Shown here piece after piece: positions 1 to 9,339 of a DNA stretch of 64,000 nucleotides; the first letter of the stretch is position 1, and every line of letters starts with the position of its first letter. A model generated the notes under the pieces. That model saw only the letters and a list, made by a program, of their open reading frames with translations, did not search any database and had not been told where the DNA came from. This DNA comes from Leptobrachium leishanense (lineage: Eukaryota > Chordata > Amphibia > Anura > Megophryidae). Both the position numbers and the translations under genes were made by a program. Location of the stretch: assembly GCA_009667805.1 (NCBI GenBank), contig CM019063.1, forward strand, positions 409,486,626-409,550,625, read 5' to 3'.

Positions 1-842
1 TTGTGTGTGGGTCTCTGATGGCGATGTTTCTATACATCCTACAAATCCGCCACTTCACGGGCAGGTTATGGGGACCTCCTAGGCACGATATTTGAAGGAA
101 TTTTTCATTTTTATTTTTAACCCTTATTTTATGGAAAACTCACTGTTCCTTTAAAAACTTATTTTTTAAAACTTTTTGTCCTTGTTTCCTGTCCCCCAGG
201 GCACTACTCGGACCCCCATACACCTTTTATGGCAAATATCTTGCATATATTCCCTCTTGGAGGGCACTCTAAGGCTGCTGTCAGACGAGCGTAGTGTTCA
301 CGTCCGTGATTGCGCCTAAAAGTACGTCCGTGATAGCATGACAGGAAGCCCATCGGAGCCCGTTACACGAAGTACGTCCGCACTGAACTGCGGACGCACA
401 ACGGCCGCGGCAAACGGACGCAAGGCAGGCAAGAACGTACAACCGCTAGAACGGCCGCACAAAGTGCGCTGCGTCCGCAACGTCCGCATAGCTTTGTGTG
501 TGAGTGATGGAACGTGGTCAGACGGACTGCATTTATACGTCCAGCATTTTTCACGGACAAAATGGTTTTGCTTTCTAATTCATTTTCCCTCCTACATCCG
601 TCAAAATATACGTCAGTGAAAAAAACGGACTGTCTGGCCACTACTGCGTCTTCCGTACTAACGTACGTCCGTGTGCACGGACGTACAGTCTGTAGAAATC
701 ACGCTCGTCTGACCCTAGCCTAAAAATCGAACTTTCGAGTCCCATTGACTTGCATTGAGTTCGGTTCGAGTTCGAACTCAAACTTTTGAGTGTTGTTGTT
801 CGACTTCGAATGCAAACCGAACACGGGGGTGTTCGGCTCATG
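1..842 (+). mobile_element. hAT-family right-end fragment, interrupted by a MITE
   Basis: Bases 1-269 and 724-838 match, in order, the right-hand part of the complete hAT element ending at 15647 (compare 15290-15530 and 15535-15645). The shared blocks include the segment starting ttctatacatcctacaaatc and the terminal stretch aacacgggggtgttcggctc. The left half lies before the window. The terminus is degraded: the intact copy ends gctcatcacta, while this copy reads gctcatgcc and then runs straight into piggyBac-MITE sequence, so this hAT probably inserted into that MITE. No transposase is visible. The homology is direct; the insertion order is inference. Confidence 0.75.
273..720. mobile_element. 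Harbinger-like MITE (448 bp) with 3-bp TSD
   Basis: The ends form imperfect inverted repeats: ggctgctgtcagacgagcg at the left and the complement of cgctcgtctgaccctagcc at the right. The element is flanked by taa at 270-272 and 721-723. The related hAT copy at 15527-15545 lacks the insertion and serves as an empty site, which confirms a real insertion with a TAA duplication. A TWA target and TIRs with a GTCAGACGA core fit PIF/Harbinger, though the superfamily call is inference. The interior is rich in acgtccgt and cggacg motifs on both strands and has no credible ORF. A longer relative lies at 29538-39113. Confidence 0.7.
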
Positions 843-1427
843 CCTAAAAGGAACCCCATATCTCCACCAGGGGACTTTCTTGGGAAATCCCCAGGCACCT
901 AAGGGTTCCACGGCCATCTGACGTCATCGTGCTATGCGTGATACGTCAGGAGCTGAAGGGAATCCCGGAGTGGAGCCGCCATCCAAGATGGCGGCCCCAC
1001 CAGAGTTAGAACAGCGCTGGATCGCGATCTGGCATGTCAGGGGTTAAAAAAAGGGCACCGCTTTAAAGGCCAGACACTGCCCTTCAAAGCGGTGCCTTTT
1101 TTTTTTTTTTTACTTTAAACCCTCCCGATCGGGAGGGAGAGGGATCCAAAAGGATCCCCCTCCCTACCAGGCGATCTCCCGGCATTGCCGGGAGGGTCGC
1201 CCGGAAATGACGTCATTGCGCATGGTGCGATGATGTCGTTGACATCGGGAGGGGCTTGAGTTCAGCCTCTGAGGACGCTGAAGCCAGAACGCCATGGGAC
1301 CCCGGACAGAGAGGTGAGTATCTTTGCCAGGGCTCCTGCTTGTGGATGACGTGTGGGGAACGTCCTCCGCATATAGCAGGAGTCAATGAGGATGTTCCCC
1401 ACACGTCATCCGCAGCGAAGGGGTTAA
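843..1427. mobile_element. piggyBac MITE, right-hand part
   Basis: The right end is gcagcgaaggggttaa, with TTAA at 1424-1427. The interior aligns in order with the intact MITE at 13984-15230: the accccatatctcc block, a gacgtcat block, the sequence around ccatccaagatggcggcc, and a hairpin whose arms contain gggcaccgctttaaagg and ccttcaaagcggtgcc. The left half is missing because the hAT fragment abuts at 842. It is non-coding. The aagatggcggc core (about 988-998) matches the YY1 consensus. Confidence 0.7.
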
Positions 1428-1645
1428 AAGCATTTCGCCAGCATTCCCTTCCAGCTGGCCACTTTCTGAGTGGCCACCGGCCTGTGACTCGGCCTCTAGC
1501 TGGGATGTAGCGGGAATGCTCAGTGGATCACATCCAGTTGGAGGGGGAAGCTGGCGGAATGCTTTTAATGCATTCTGCCAGGCCCCAAGTGTCTGAGGTT
1601 TGAGTGTAAACATGTATCTGAGGTCTGAGTTTATATATATGTATC
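1428..1645. repeat. Hairpin and ctgaggtctgag-rich spacer
   Basis: Left arm aaaagcatttcgccagc (from about 1427) pairs with gctggcggaatgctttt (ending about 1567), which could form a stem of about 17 bp with a loop of about 105 bases. The following stretch repeats ctgaggtctgag with short AT runs and continues after the retroelement at 3537. No gene is visible. A similar hairpin-plus-ggtctgaggtctg arrangement lies inside the hAT element at 12714-12990, so this may be a fragment of the same family. Confidence 0.5.
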
Positions 1646-1681
1646 TGTCAGGGTGGCACCTACAGGTACAGATCCCTTACA
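1646..1681 (-). repeat. 36-bp terminal direct repeat (3' copy for the ORF)
   Basis: Starts tgtcagggtggcacc and ends cccttaca; identical to 3501-3536. It is preceded by gtatc. Confidence 0.8.
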
Positions 1682-1761
1682 GAATCCCCTCCCTAAGGAG
1701 CGGCCACTGGACGATCCAAACTGGACTCGATGCTGGGCACCTGCGGGCAAGAGGAAAGAAA

Positions 1762-3498
1762 TCAGTTCGTATAAACAGATGTCCTGGATCCAGCAGTACG
1801 GGGTGTCTTGGGTCTTGCGCCTCCTCTGGTGGTGACTGTAGTCTGCAGGGGATGAGGCCACATAGCTCCGCTGTACAGAGGTTTTGAATGTACATCTCTC
1901 CTGGTGGACAGCACTCCCGGGGCAACAACATTAAACATGTACTCTGACTCAGAGTCAGAGGGTGAGTCACTGGATGGATAGAACTCCGTAGCTGGATCGT
2001 ACTGGGAAACCGCAGCATGATGAGCCCCTCCAGTGTGGGACGCTGCTTGTAAGGTGGTGCCAACGTACCCTGGATGCCGACCTGGGGGTCCTCTTGATCG
2101 CCAAGCAATCTGCCGCTGAGGTTCCTCATCAGAGGACATGGTGTCCCATTCCTCTGCTCCAGAATCGGGTGGAGAGCAGCATGGTGACTCTTGCTGGCTG
2201 GGAGCGATGGGAGTAACTGTCAGTGCCACCTGGGCAGTCCTGGGCAATGTTGCGGCTTGCCTGATGTTCAGAGCTTCCTCAAATCGTGCCAGATCTTCCC
2301 GACGCACCACTGTGCCTGTGGATGCGTAGACACAGTCAGGTGATATAGGGTCCGGGGAACAGATGGTGGAAGCAACAGTTTGTTCATCGCATACAGGTTC
2401 CGGGGTTGTATGAACTGTACTAGGTCTCGGGCATAAGAAGGTTCCCTGTACACAGAAAGGAGCTTCTGCCTTGGGTGTGATGTGCTTTCTGGGTGCAGGT
2501 TTTGGGGTTCCAGCAGCATTGGTCATGAGGTGCTGCCTGGGAGTGATGGGAGTCGTACCTGGGGTCTGTAAAGTCATAATGTCCTGGGTGGTATCCCTTG
2601 GTACCTGGTCTGGATCCCAATACTCTGAGGGGAGGCAGCCAAATGGCAAGAAATCTTCCAGAGAGTCATAGCCAGCACCGTCCACTTCACAGATCGCCGG
2701 GTCTTGCTGGCTGGAAGTGGTTGTACCTGGAGTCTGGACACACATAATCTCCATAGGGACAGGAGGGTTAGATTCCTCGGACACTGGGTACCCTTGCTCC
2801 ATATACTCAGACTCCAGAACTTCTGTAGGTTCTGTCTCCATGGGCAATACTTTGTCATCATCCTCCTCGGAGTTAGCCTCCAGGGACACCGAATCTCTAG
2901 GTACCCTGGGTATGGGTTGTCTGGGGGCAGGTTTCGGTGCAGGAGGTGACCTGGGAGCTGGCTTGGGCACCTTTTCAGGCTTTGTCACAAGTGCAGATTT
3001 TGGTGATTTTGCAGATCTGGGTTCAGGTGCAGGCACGGTAGCTTTCACCGGTTGGGGCGACGGTGCAGGCTTGATCACCTTACCAGGTTTATTCATTGCA
3101 GCAGACTTTGGAATTGCTGCAGGCTTAGTTCCTGGTGTAGGCCTGGTCTCTTCACGCGGGGGCAGCGTGATCTTGACACGAGGCGTATTTTTTGGCATAG
3201 GTGGTTTGTCAAGTCTTAGCCCAGGGTCTTCTTTCTTGGGTGGTCTTATGGGGCAGTCTATCAAAAAATGATTGGAACCCCCGCAGTACAGGCATAGCTT
3301 CTGGTCTATTCTCCTGGTACGCTCCTCTGGGGTCAGCGAGCCTCTAGGTCTCTTCCCTGGGGGAACATACACCTTGGGAAGGGTGCTCCTTAGAGTGGCC
3401 GTCACGTCCCATATATCATCCAGCATCACACACAACCTGTAGGCCAGATCTTCCAGGACTGGGAGTATTCCTGCAGGCTCAGTTTGTGGACTTCTCAT
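1762..3498 (-). CDS. Gag-derived zinc-knuckle / proline-rich protein (578 aa)
   Basis: One open frame of 578 residues fills the short-LTR element. Residues 69-82 form a CCHC knuckle (C-X2-C-X4-H-X4-C; CLYCGGSNHFLIDC), preceded by a basic LTPEERTRR stretch as in the nucleocapsid end of Ty3/Gypsy Gag. Only about 60 residues precede the knuckle, so the capsid is missing. From about residue 100 the protein is low-complexity and rich in Pro, Lys and Ala with PKPAPR-like repeats, then acidic and Ser/Thr-rich. The ATG is the first after the terminal repeat. The family suggests RNA binding; the function of the long tail is unknown. That a 1.7-kb frame stays open among decayed neighbours is notable. 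It could be the Gag part of an element family that relies on a partner's Pol. Confidence 0.6.
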   Translation of the reverse strand: MRSPQTEPAGILPVLEDLAYRLCVMLDDIWDVTATLRSTLPKVYVPPGKRPRGSLTPEERTRRIDQKLCLYCGGSNHFLIDCPIRPPKKEDPGLRLDKPPMPKNTPRVKITLPPREETRPTPGTKPAAIPKSAAMNKPGKVIKPAPSPQPVKATVPAPEPRSAKSPKSALVTKPEKVPKPAPRSPPAPKPAPRQPIPRVPRDSVSLEANSEEDDDKVLPMETEPTEVLESEYMEQGYPVSEESNPPVPMEIMCVQTPGTTTSSQQDPAICEVDGAGYDSLEDFLPFGCLPSEYWDPDQVPRDTTQDIMTLQTPGTTPITPRQHLMTNAAGTPKPAPRKHITPKAEAPFCVQGTFLCPRPSTVHTTPEPVCDEQTVASTICSPDPISPDCVYASTGTVVRREDLARFEEALNIRQAATLPRTAQVALTVTPIAPSQQESPCCSPPDSGAEEWDTMSSDEEPQRQIAWRSRGPPGRHPGYVGTTLQAASHTGGAHHAAVSQYDPATEFYPSSDSPSDSESEYMFNVVAPGVLSTRRDVHSKPLYSGAMWPHPLQTTVTTRGGARPKTPRTAGSRTSVYTN

Positions 3499-3500
3499 TC

Positions 3501-3536
3501 TGTCAGGGTGGCACCTACAGGTACAGATCCCTTACA
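3501..3536 (-). repeat. 36-bp terminal direct repeat (5' copy for the ORF)
   Basis: Identical to 1646-1681 and followed by gtatc at 3537-3541, which completes the 5-bp target duplication. Confidence 0.8.
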
Positions 3537-3551
3537 GTATCTGAGGTCTGA

Positions 3552-3598
<47 letters not shown>

Positions 3599-3815
3599 CT
3601 GGGTATGTATAAGGTCTGGGTATGTATGTGAGGTCTAAATATATATGTATCTGGGTCTGTGGGTATATATTTGTCTGAGGTCTGTGGGTATACATGCATA
3701 CATATGTCTGAGGTCTGGCGTGGATATACATATATATCTGAGATGAGATATGGTGTATGTGTGTGCAGGCCTCTGCAGTGGGTATATGGGGCGTCTTGCC
3801 ATACATTTCAATAAT
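3537..3815. repeat. TG/TA microsatellite and ctgaggtctg repeats
   Basis: Begins tatctgaggtctgag, then (tg)n and (ta)n at about 3553-3592, followed by degenerate ggtctgggtatgtat units to about 3780. It continues the sequence interrupted by the short LTR element. ORFs read across it are low-complexity (Thr/Tyr/Ile repeats) and not credible. Confidence 0.7.
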
Positions 3816-4060
3816 AACATATTGTCACTTCCAGTCAGTTAGGAATCAGACCCGGCACCCGGCAGCACTGTCCTGGCTGGCCAGGCGCCGAGTGATATGT
3901 ACGCTTGCGGCAGTCACGTGGGTGGCCAAGGGACAAGGTGCGAAGGATGGCACAAAGCCGTCGGGTTTAAAGTCAGTCTGCTCAGGCAGACTCATTGCCC
4001 TGACATAGTTTTGATTCCCTCAGTGCTTTCTGCTATTCATGTGTATGACTCTGGCTATCT
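3816..4060. other. LTR-like sequence, left part
   Basis: Non-coding, moderately GC-rich sequence containing a tgtcacttcc start and a ctgactctggct-like pyrimidine-rich run. It ends exactly where the piggyBac MITE begins at TTAA. Its apparent continuation is 7433-7800. Style and context suggest a Gypsy-type LTR, but I see no second copy in the window, so this is weak. Confidence 0.3.
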
Positions 4061-7000
4061 TTAACCCTTTCGCTGCTGAGGCGTTTCACGCCTCTGTGCT
4101 GAGCTGATTTTTACCTGTTTCGCTCATCTTGTTTAAACGCGTTTTGAAGGCTTATTTTAGTATATGACCCAGACATATTATATATCGTTCTTTCCGTCAG
4201 ACTCGGCAGATTCATAATATGTCATTATTATATGTATACGTCATGTCCTGTCTGTATATTATAACAAAAAATGCAATAAAATATACAGTTTCAATAATTT
4301 ACAATGTGTAAAGTGTTTTTTTTTCACATTTTAACATGCGAGCAATTGCGGTTATATTTTGTATGGGGTGCGCTTGTTAAAAAAATTAAAAATGGGGTCT
4401 CGTTCCATTTTTTTGGGGGAAAATTATGTGATTTTTAACAAATGCACCGCATACAAAAATCGTTAGTGCAGCATCATTGTTCACATTATAATTGAAATGG
4501 GAACAATATTGCTGCATTAACAAACCAAAAAAAAAAAAAAATTGTATAATTCTTTTTTTTATAATTTTTTTATTTTTATTTTTAATTTTTATTTTTTAAA
4601 AAAAACTTTTTTCATGGTCATGTTTGGTATCGTTGGAACGGCCATGCTCTGGCCGATCCAACAGTACCAAACATTAACCCCTAGCTGCCACGGATCGGGA
4701 GATAGGGGGTTCATTGGAACCCCTATCTCCACCATTGGTGGCAGTTAGGGGTTAACTCCAGGACTGGCGTCATCGTGCTATGCACGATGACACCAGTCCT
4801 CAGGGGGCATTCCTGGAAGCTTGGCCGACATCCAACATGTCAGCCAGCTCCGGGAAAGGATCACGAACCGGCGCTTTTCGGTGCCGATTCGTGATCCAGC
4901 CGCCATGGGGTTAATGCCAGGTACCGTTAGGAAGGGCAGGCTGTGCCCTTCCAAACGGTGCCTTGATTAACCCTCTGCACCCCGGCGATCGGGAAGGAGA
5001 GAGGTCCGCACACGCGGGGGGGGGGCGCCTGAATTAGATGTCATCGCGCCGGGTGATGACATCTAATTGTGCCGGCGGCGGTTCCAGGTGCTGGGTTGAC
5101 ATCGAGGATGTCAGCCCGCACCGGGGGGCACAGCGATCGGCCGGAATCTGGCCGATCGCTGGCCGCAAAGGGAGGACGCGCTCAGCGCGTCCTCCGCATG
5201 GAACCTGTCAGACCTTTTTAGATATAAAATTTCTATAACGCAGGAATGTTTAAATTTGGGGCCAGGAATTGCGTCACGCAAACAACTTGTCTGCGTCGTT
5301 AATATATAACAAGAACAAGAGATAAGCTAAACTCGTTAGTGTTACGCATACAAGAAAGGACATTTAACATTGATCAAAGACAGTCTAATGGACTCTGTTT
5401 ATTTTATTTATTTGTTACAACCAAACAGGGTTTAGATCAAATGGTTTAAAAGTAAGGGAACACAATGACAACTAAGATAGATATCTCAGTATTGTGTTTA
5501 TTTCGTCACATCGAAACTCTGAAGACCACGTAAACATGGAACAATAGGTTGCCCAATAAAGAAAAAAAAAACCAAAGAAGGGTTTTGGGTAAACCAGCTT
5601 GCTATTCGGCAATATGTACTATATGGTATGAGAATATTTATTAGTTAGAACTGATAATTTTAGCATCTTATAAAAACAGAGGCCCTACCACATTTAGTTG
5701 ATCATCACAAATGTCTGGTGTACTAACCCGCATGAAGCCGATTAAGTCGGGTAACGTGTGACTGTTAAAAAACGATACCACGAATGAATGATTGCATGTC
5801 CCCTCACATACACATCCCTGTGGATATAAGTAAAGGGGGATGAGATGCCACAATAGAAATAAATTTGAATTTGTTAATAAAATCGATGGAGTCCCGGGAT
5901 ATAGGAATAAAACGACCCCAAACCAGTAAAAGATTGGCCAAGCCCATAAATTAATTCCTGCAGAAGGTTGATGGTTGATCTGAGAGCGCCATCTGCTGGC
6001 CAGGTAACATAACACCTGGACGGACCCCTGGAGTTGATGAATATATATCCTCCAATCAAATGAGGCCACATAGTGATGGGCTAGATCTAAAACTGGGCGG
6101 AAGACCACTATATAGAGGGGACACTCCAGAGCAGAGGGAGACACACTGAGAAAAGCTTGGAGAGAGACCTGAGGGACGCTTGGAGGGAAGAAAGGCAATC
6201 ACCATCGGCCGCCCCTTTAAGACCGACCACACCCTAATCTTCCACCACTCTATCTTCACTAACCAGATGGTAAAGTATACCTGAATAATATGATATCTAT
6301 TTTCTAATTGCATAGTCCTGACTTTAGATGTCCACCACAAACTAAAGGAATATAAATGAATTATTTTGCTGTTTGAGCCTAATGATCAGTAGAATAGAAA
6401 TTCTGCCTTTACAGTCCACTGCAGAGGAGTGCTAAGGAAGAGACTATCATCGGCTGAATACTTGAGCCATAATTTAGTGAAATTATTTATATTCCAAGAA
6501 TACTGGTTGTGGACATCTAAAAATATCAATTTTATACCTATAGTGAGATACGCTGGGACCGTGAAATAGCTTTTATATGTCAAGTGCCGTCCGCCCCACT
6601 CATAACCTAGCATAACTCCTTCCATATCCATCTTGCAGCCCTTCCGAATGAATGCATGTACCGTAAGTCAATAAGAAGTGTTAGGTTAACGTATACCGAA
6701 TGAAGTGCTGTGATTGATCGGTGGAAGAGATAGTCTCCCTATCGAGTGTGTTATGTATCTCCCTGAAGGAAGTTGCATTTAGTGAATAGGCCCCCACAAT
6801 AATAAATTGTGCTGCAGGTGATGCCCAGTAACTGAGTGTTTATTTTAGCCAGGTGGAGGATTGGTTTATAATGGGAAAGGTTTAAGTGAATAGAATAGAG
6901 CTTGGTGTTTAAGAATTGAGGCATGTATATCTGTGGTGCGGTCTATAAACCTAAAATATCTGTCCATTAGATTATTGCGTGTCACAGTATCGCTACTAAT

Positions 7001-7432
7001 CACGATCTATAATCACTTGTAAATTGTATTTTGCAAATCCGTTGATAACATACGATTGTATGAAACTTGACGTGTAAATAAATTTTGGTTTGAATTGTTT
7101 TACCGTTACGCAGTCTCATATCTTTATTGATTTTATTGTGTTTAAAAATATCTAGAGAGCATCAAAAGAACTCGGGATAACGCGCCATATATTTGTTAAG
7201 ACGTATATTCATTGATTGGTTATTAATCCCTGTCTTAGGGGTTAAATACCAATTTATACCACTGGTATTGGAGGCACTGTCAATAATATATATATATCTA
7301 TGTATATCAACAATAAGAAAAATATGCGTCATAATTAATATATCCCTGACCTATTAAGGAAGTCAATAATCTCCAACAAACCCTACCTGCTGGTGGACGC
7401 GCTGAGCACATCCTCTGCAGCAAAAGGGTTAA
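4061..7432. mobile_element. piggyBac MITE with a secondary 2.2-kb insertion
   Basis: The ends are ttaaccctttcgctgctgag and gcagcaaaagggttaa, with TTAA at 4061-4064 and 7429-7432. The interior 4090-5200 is collinear with the MITE at 13984-15230: shared blocks include gtttaaacgcg, attatatatcgttcttt, gtcatgtcctg and the tttttttcacatttt run, plus hairpins around 4690-4750 and 5020-5070. At about 5205 the sequence leaves the MITE, and it returns at about 7391 with a tggacgcgctgagcac end segment, so roughly 5205-7390 is a later insertion. The flanks rejoin as an LTR-like sequence. Confidence 0.7.
5205..7390. other. Unidentified insertion inside the piggyBac MITE
   Basis: About 2.2 kb of AT-rich sequence that interrupts the MITE. 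The longest frame is 5668-6198 on the minus strand (176 aa, many Tyr/Phe/Leu/Cys). It resembles no family I know and is probably fortuitous. There is a short GA-rich patch at 6120-6190. I could not find matching terminal repeats. It may be a non-autonomous retroelement or a degraded DNA transposon. Confidence 0.35.
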
Positions 7433-7800
7433 AGAACCCTCTCTGTGTATAACCTAGCTATTGATTACAAACCCACTTTGTGTACTGACCCGGCTATTCC
7501 TGACAACCCTGCTCTGAGTGTCACTCATGGTATAAGGCTGACCATCGCTACAGGTAATAAGACCTCTGCTACCTTGTATAAGTGTGACCTCCTATTCTGG
7601 CATTTGTTAACCCTTGCTGGGTGCTCTATGATCTGTTCCCTGAAGATAGTTAGCATTACCGACCATTCAGGGATCGGAGGGGTAGATAGTATACTGTGTA
7701 CAGGGACCAGTATCATAGACCCAAGGGGGATCTGTGACACATATACTGGACAGGCTTTCAGCAAAAATCCTAAATTATTTATTGGAAAGCGGTCACATGA
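7433..7800. other. LTR-like sequence, right part
   Basis: Continues the sequence broken at 4060. Pyrimidine-rich ctgacccggctattcctgac and similar phrases are typical in style of amphibian Gypsy LTR ends. A 121-residue frame (7445-7810, plus) crosses it but shows no domain and is probably not coding. Bases 7812-7900 hold short repeats of gtatcagtNcccgta type. Confidence 0.3.
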
Positions 7801-7975
7801 CATTAAATAAAAATATCAGTACCCGTATCGGTGAGTAGCTGAAAAAAGGTATCAGTGCTCGTACCTAAAAATTGGTATCGTGCATATCCAATAATTTTAA
7901 AGCTATTAAAATTTGATCAGTGAGATATTTTTTATCATCTAAGACTACAGAAAAGTTATATTAACATCAGTTACA

Positions 7976-8163
7976 AGTTTTTATAAAGCGCTAACAAGTC
8001 CCGTAGCGCTGTACAGTGGGAGGCAGAACAACAAATATACAGGTTCAACACACAGTACAGTAGGCGAGAGGACCGTTCTCAAGAGCTTACAATCTAAAAG
8101 GATAGGGGTGGCACACTGGGTGAGGATAAATAGAGAACATGAAGTAGTGGAGTACATGTTGGC
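7976..8163 (-). mobile_element. L2-type LINE 3' tail
   Basis: The segment tttataaagcgctaacaag followed by gtagcgctgtacagtggg is, on the minus strand, the conserved 3' end of an L2 element. It is closely similar to 25450-25630 and 28403-28545, the first of which runs into L2 reverse-transcriptase codons. The match stops at 8163, where a hAT-like terminus starts. Confidence 0.7.
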
Positions 8164-8400
8164 CAGGGACGTGCGGTGAGGTCAGTGGCTGGTGAGGCAC
8201 TGGCTAGTATCAGAGCCAGAGCCTCCGGGATGATGTGATCCGCCAGGGGCCGGAGCGGGATGGATCCTCCTCCCCAAAAAGTCCAGCTCCAGGAGCCTGT
8301 GACAGTTCTTCTCCTCGCCGGATATCGCTTCTCATTCCAGGGCACAGAGCTGTAGAGGAAAGTTGAGCAGCACGGATATCCCCAGCTTACACAAATAGCG
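8164..8400. mobile_element. Possible hAT terminus
   Basis: Begins cagggacgtgcggtgagg exactly where the L2 tail stops. This phrase resembles a hAT-type inverted-repeat end as I recall it. I cannot find the partner end or a target duplication. No ORF with a recognisable domain is present. Confidence 0.3.
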
Positions 8401-9161
8401 TTACGGGGAAGCGTACGATACACAATTGCACAGGCTGTGAAAAGAAGGCGTGCTACGCGACGAAGAGAAGGTGGGGGAGCGTGGAATCAGTGAGTATAGT
8501 TTATTTTCTTTTATTATTTCGCTTAATGACAGGTGAGACAATAGAAAGGTGTCTAGCCTGGAATAAGATTTTGCCACTGTTGAATAGAACGTGTAGTCTT
8601 TGGTGAATGGATGAAGGACCATCCAGCCGTCCACCAATTGGTGTTGATAGAGTAGTTGTAGGAATCGGCGGCGTAGTGAGGGATCTACTTGCGGGGAACT
8701 CGACATACCCTCTTTAGAGGAATCGAGCGGGACATTAAAATCGCCCCACATATCAAGAGGCCCTCTGTAAACCTATCTAGTTTTGTTAATATAGCTCTTA
8801 GTGCTGCGCGGGTTTTTATTCTGGAGGTATATGTTAGCTAGTGTGAGACACCGATTACCCAAAGAGCCTTTTAAAAATAGTAAGCGACCATTTGGGTCAT
8901 TAAGATGGTTGTGCAAGTAAATGGGATATGACGGGCGATCAATATAGCGACCCCTCTAGATTTAGAGACGGTATAGTTACTATAAAAATCTTGTGGGTAG
9001 CTGCGTGAGGTTAACGATGGTGTTGAATCTTCCCTAAAGTGGGTATCCTGAAGAAACAATATATCACCTCCCTGCCTCCGGCAATCTATCAGTTCCATAC
9101 GTCGTTTCTGCGGAATATTTAAACCTCTTATGTTCCAAGACAAAAATCTTACTTTAACCAT
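8401..9161 (-). pseudogene. L1/Tx1-type LINE endonuclease fragment
   Basis: Two minus-strand frames (8871-9161 and 8401-8751) together cover an apurinic-type endonuclease domain. The upstream frame starts MVKVRFLSWNIRGLN, the canonical SWNIRGLN start of L1 ORF2, then an FLQDTHF motif and an SRGVAIL motif. The second frame has the GDFN motif near its start and a DYTF(Y)S..(K)SYSRLD stretch. The intervening 120 bases are frame-broken, and everything downstream (reverse transcriptase) is missing. Bases 9162-9340 look like the inter-ORF spacer of the same LINE. The CR1 element then begins in the opposite orientation. Dead copy. Confidence 0.75.
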
Positions 9162-9339
9162 TTAAATAAATCAGAGGGGTGGACATTTGCATACCTTCAC
9201 ATGTACCTTGACCATGACCACCTGGCATTGAAGGTATTGTATCCAAATGCAGTAAAATATTAGTGGGTAGCCAGCCAGCCCCAGAGTAAATCAAATGAAA
9301 AAATAACAAAAAAACTAGAAAGTAAAAAATCCTGCACTG

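Larger units (their letters stand above)
1646..3536 (-). mobile_element. Short LTR-type element with 36-bp terminal repeats
   Basis: Identical 36-bp direct repeats (1646-1681 and 3501-3536) begin TG and end CA. They are flanked by the 5-bp duplication gtatc (1641-1645 and 3537-3541). The only ORF is on the minus strand and carries a retroviral zinc knuckle. In that orientation a purine-rich tract, agggagggga, lies just before the 3' repeat (about 1684-1696), as a polypurine tract should. No tRNA primer-binding site is recognisable after the 5' repeat, because the ATG starts two bases inside it. There is no protease, reverse transcriptase or integrase. I read it as a non-autonomous, internally deleted Ty3/Gypsy-like element. 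A terminal repeat this short is far below the family norm. Confidence 0.65.

Noticed and set aside
2717..3271. 184-residue plus-strand Gly-rich ORF
   Set aside because: It is the antisense shadow of the proline/lysine-rich gag-like ORF on the minus strand.
5668..6198. 176-residue minus-strand ORF as a membrane protein
   Set aside because: Hydrophobic, but with no family resemblance, no second copy and AT-biased composition; most likely fortuitous.
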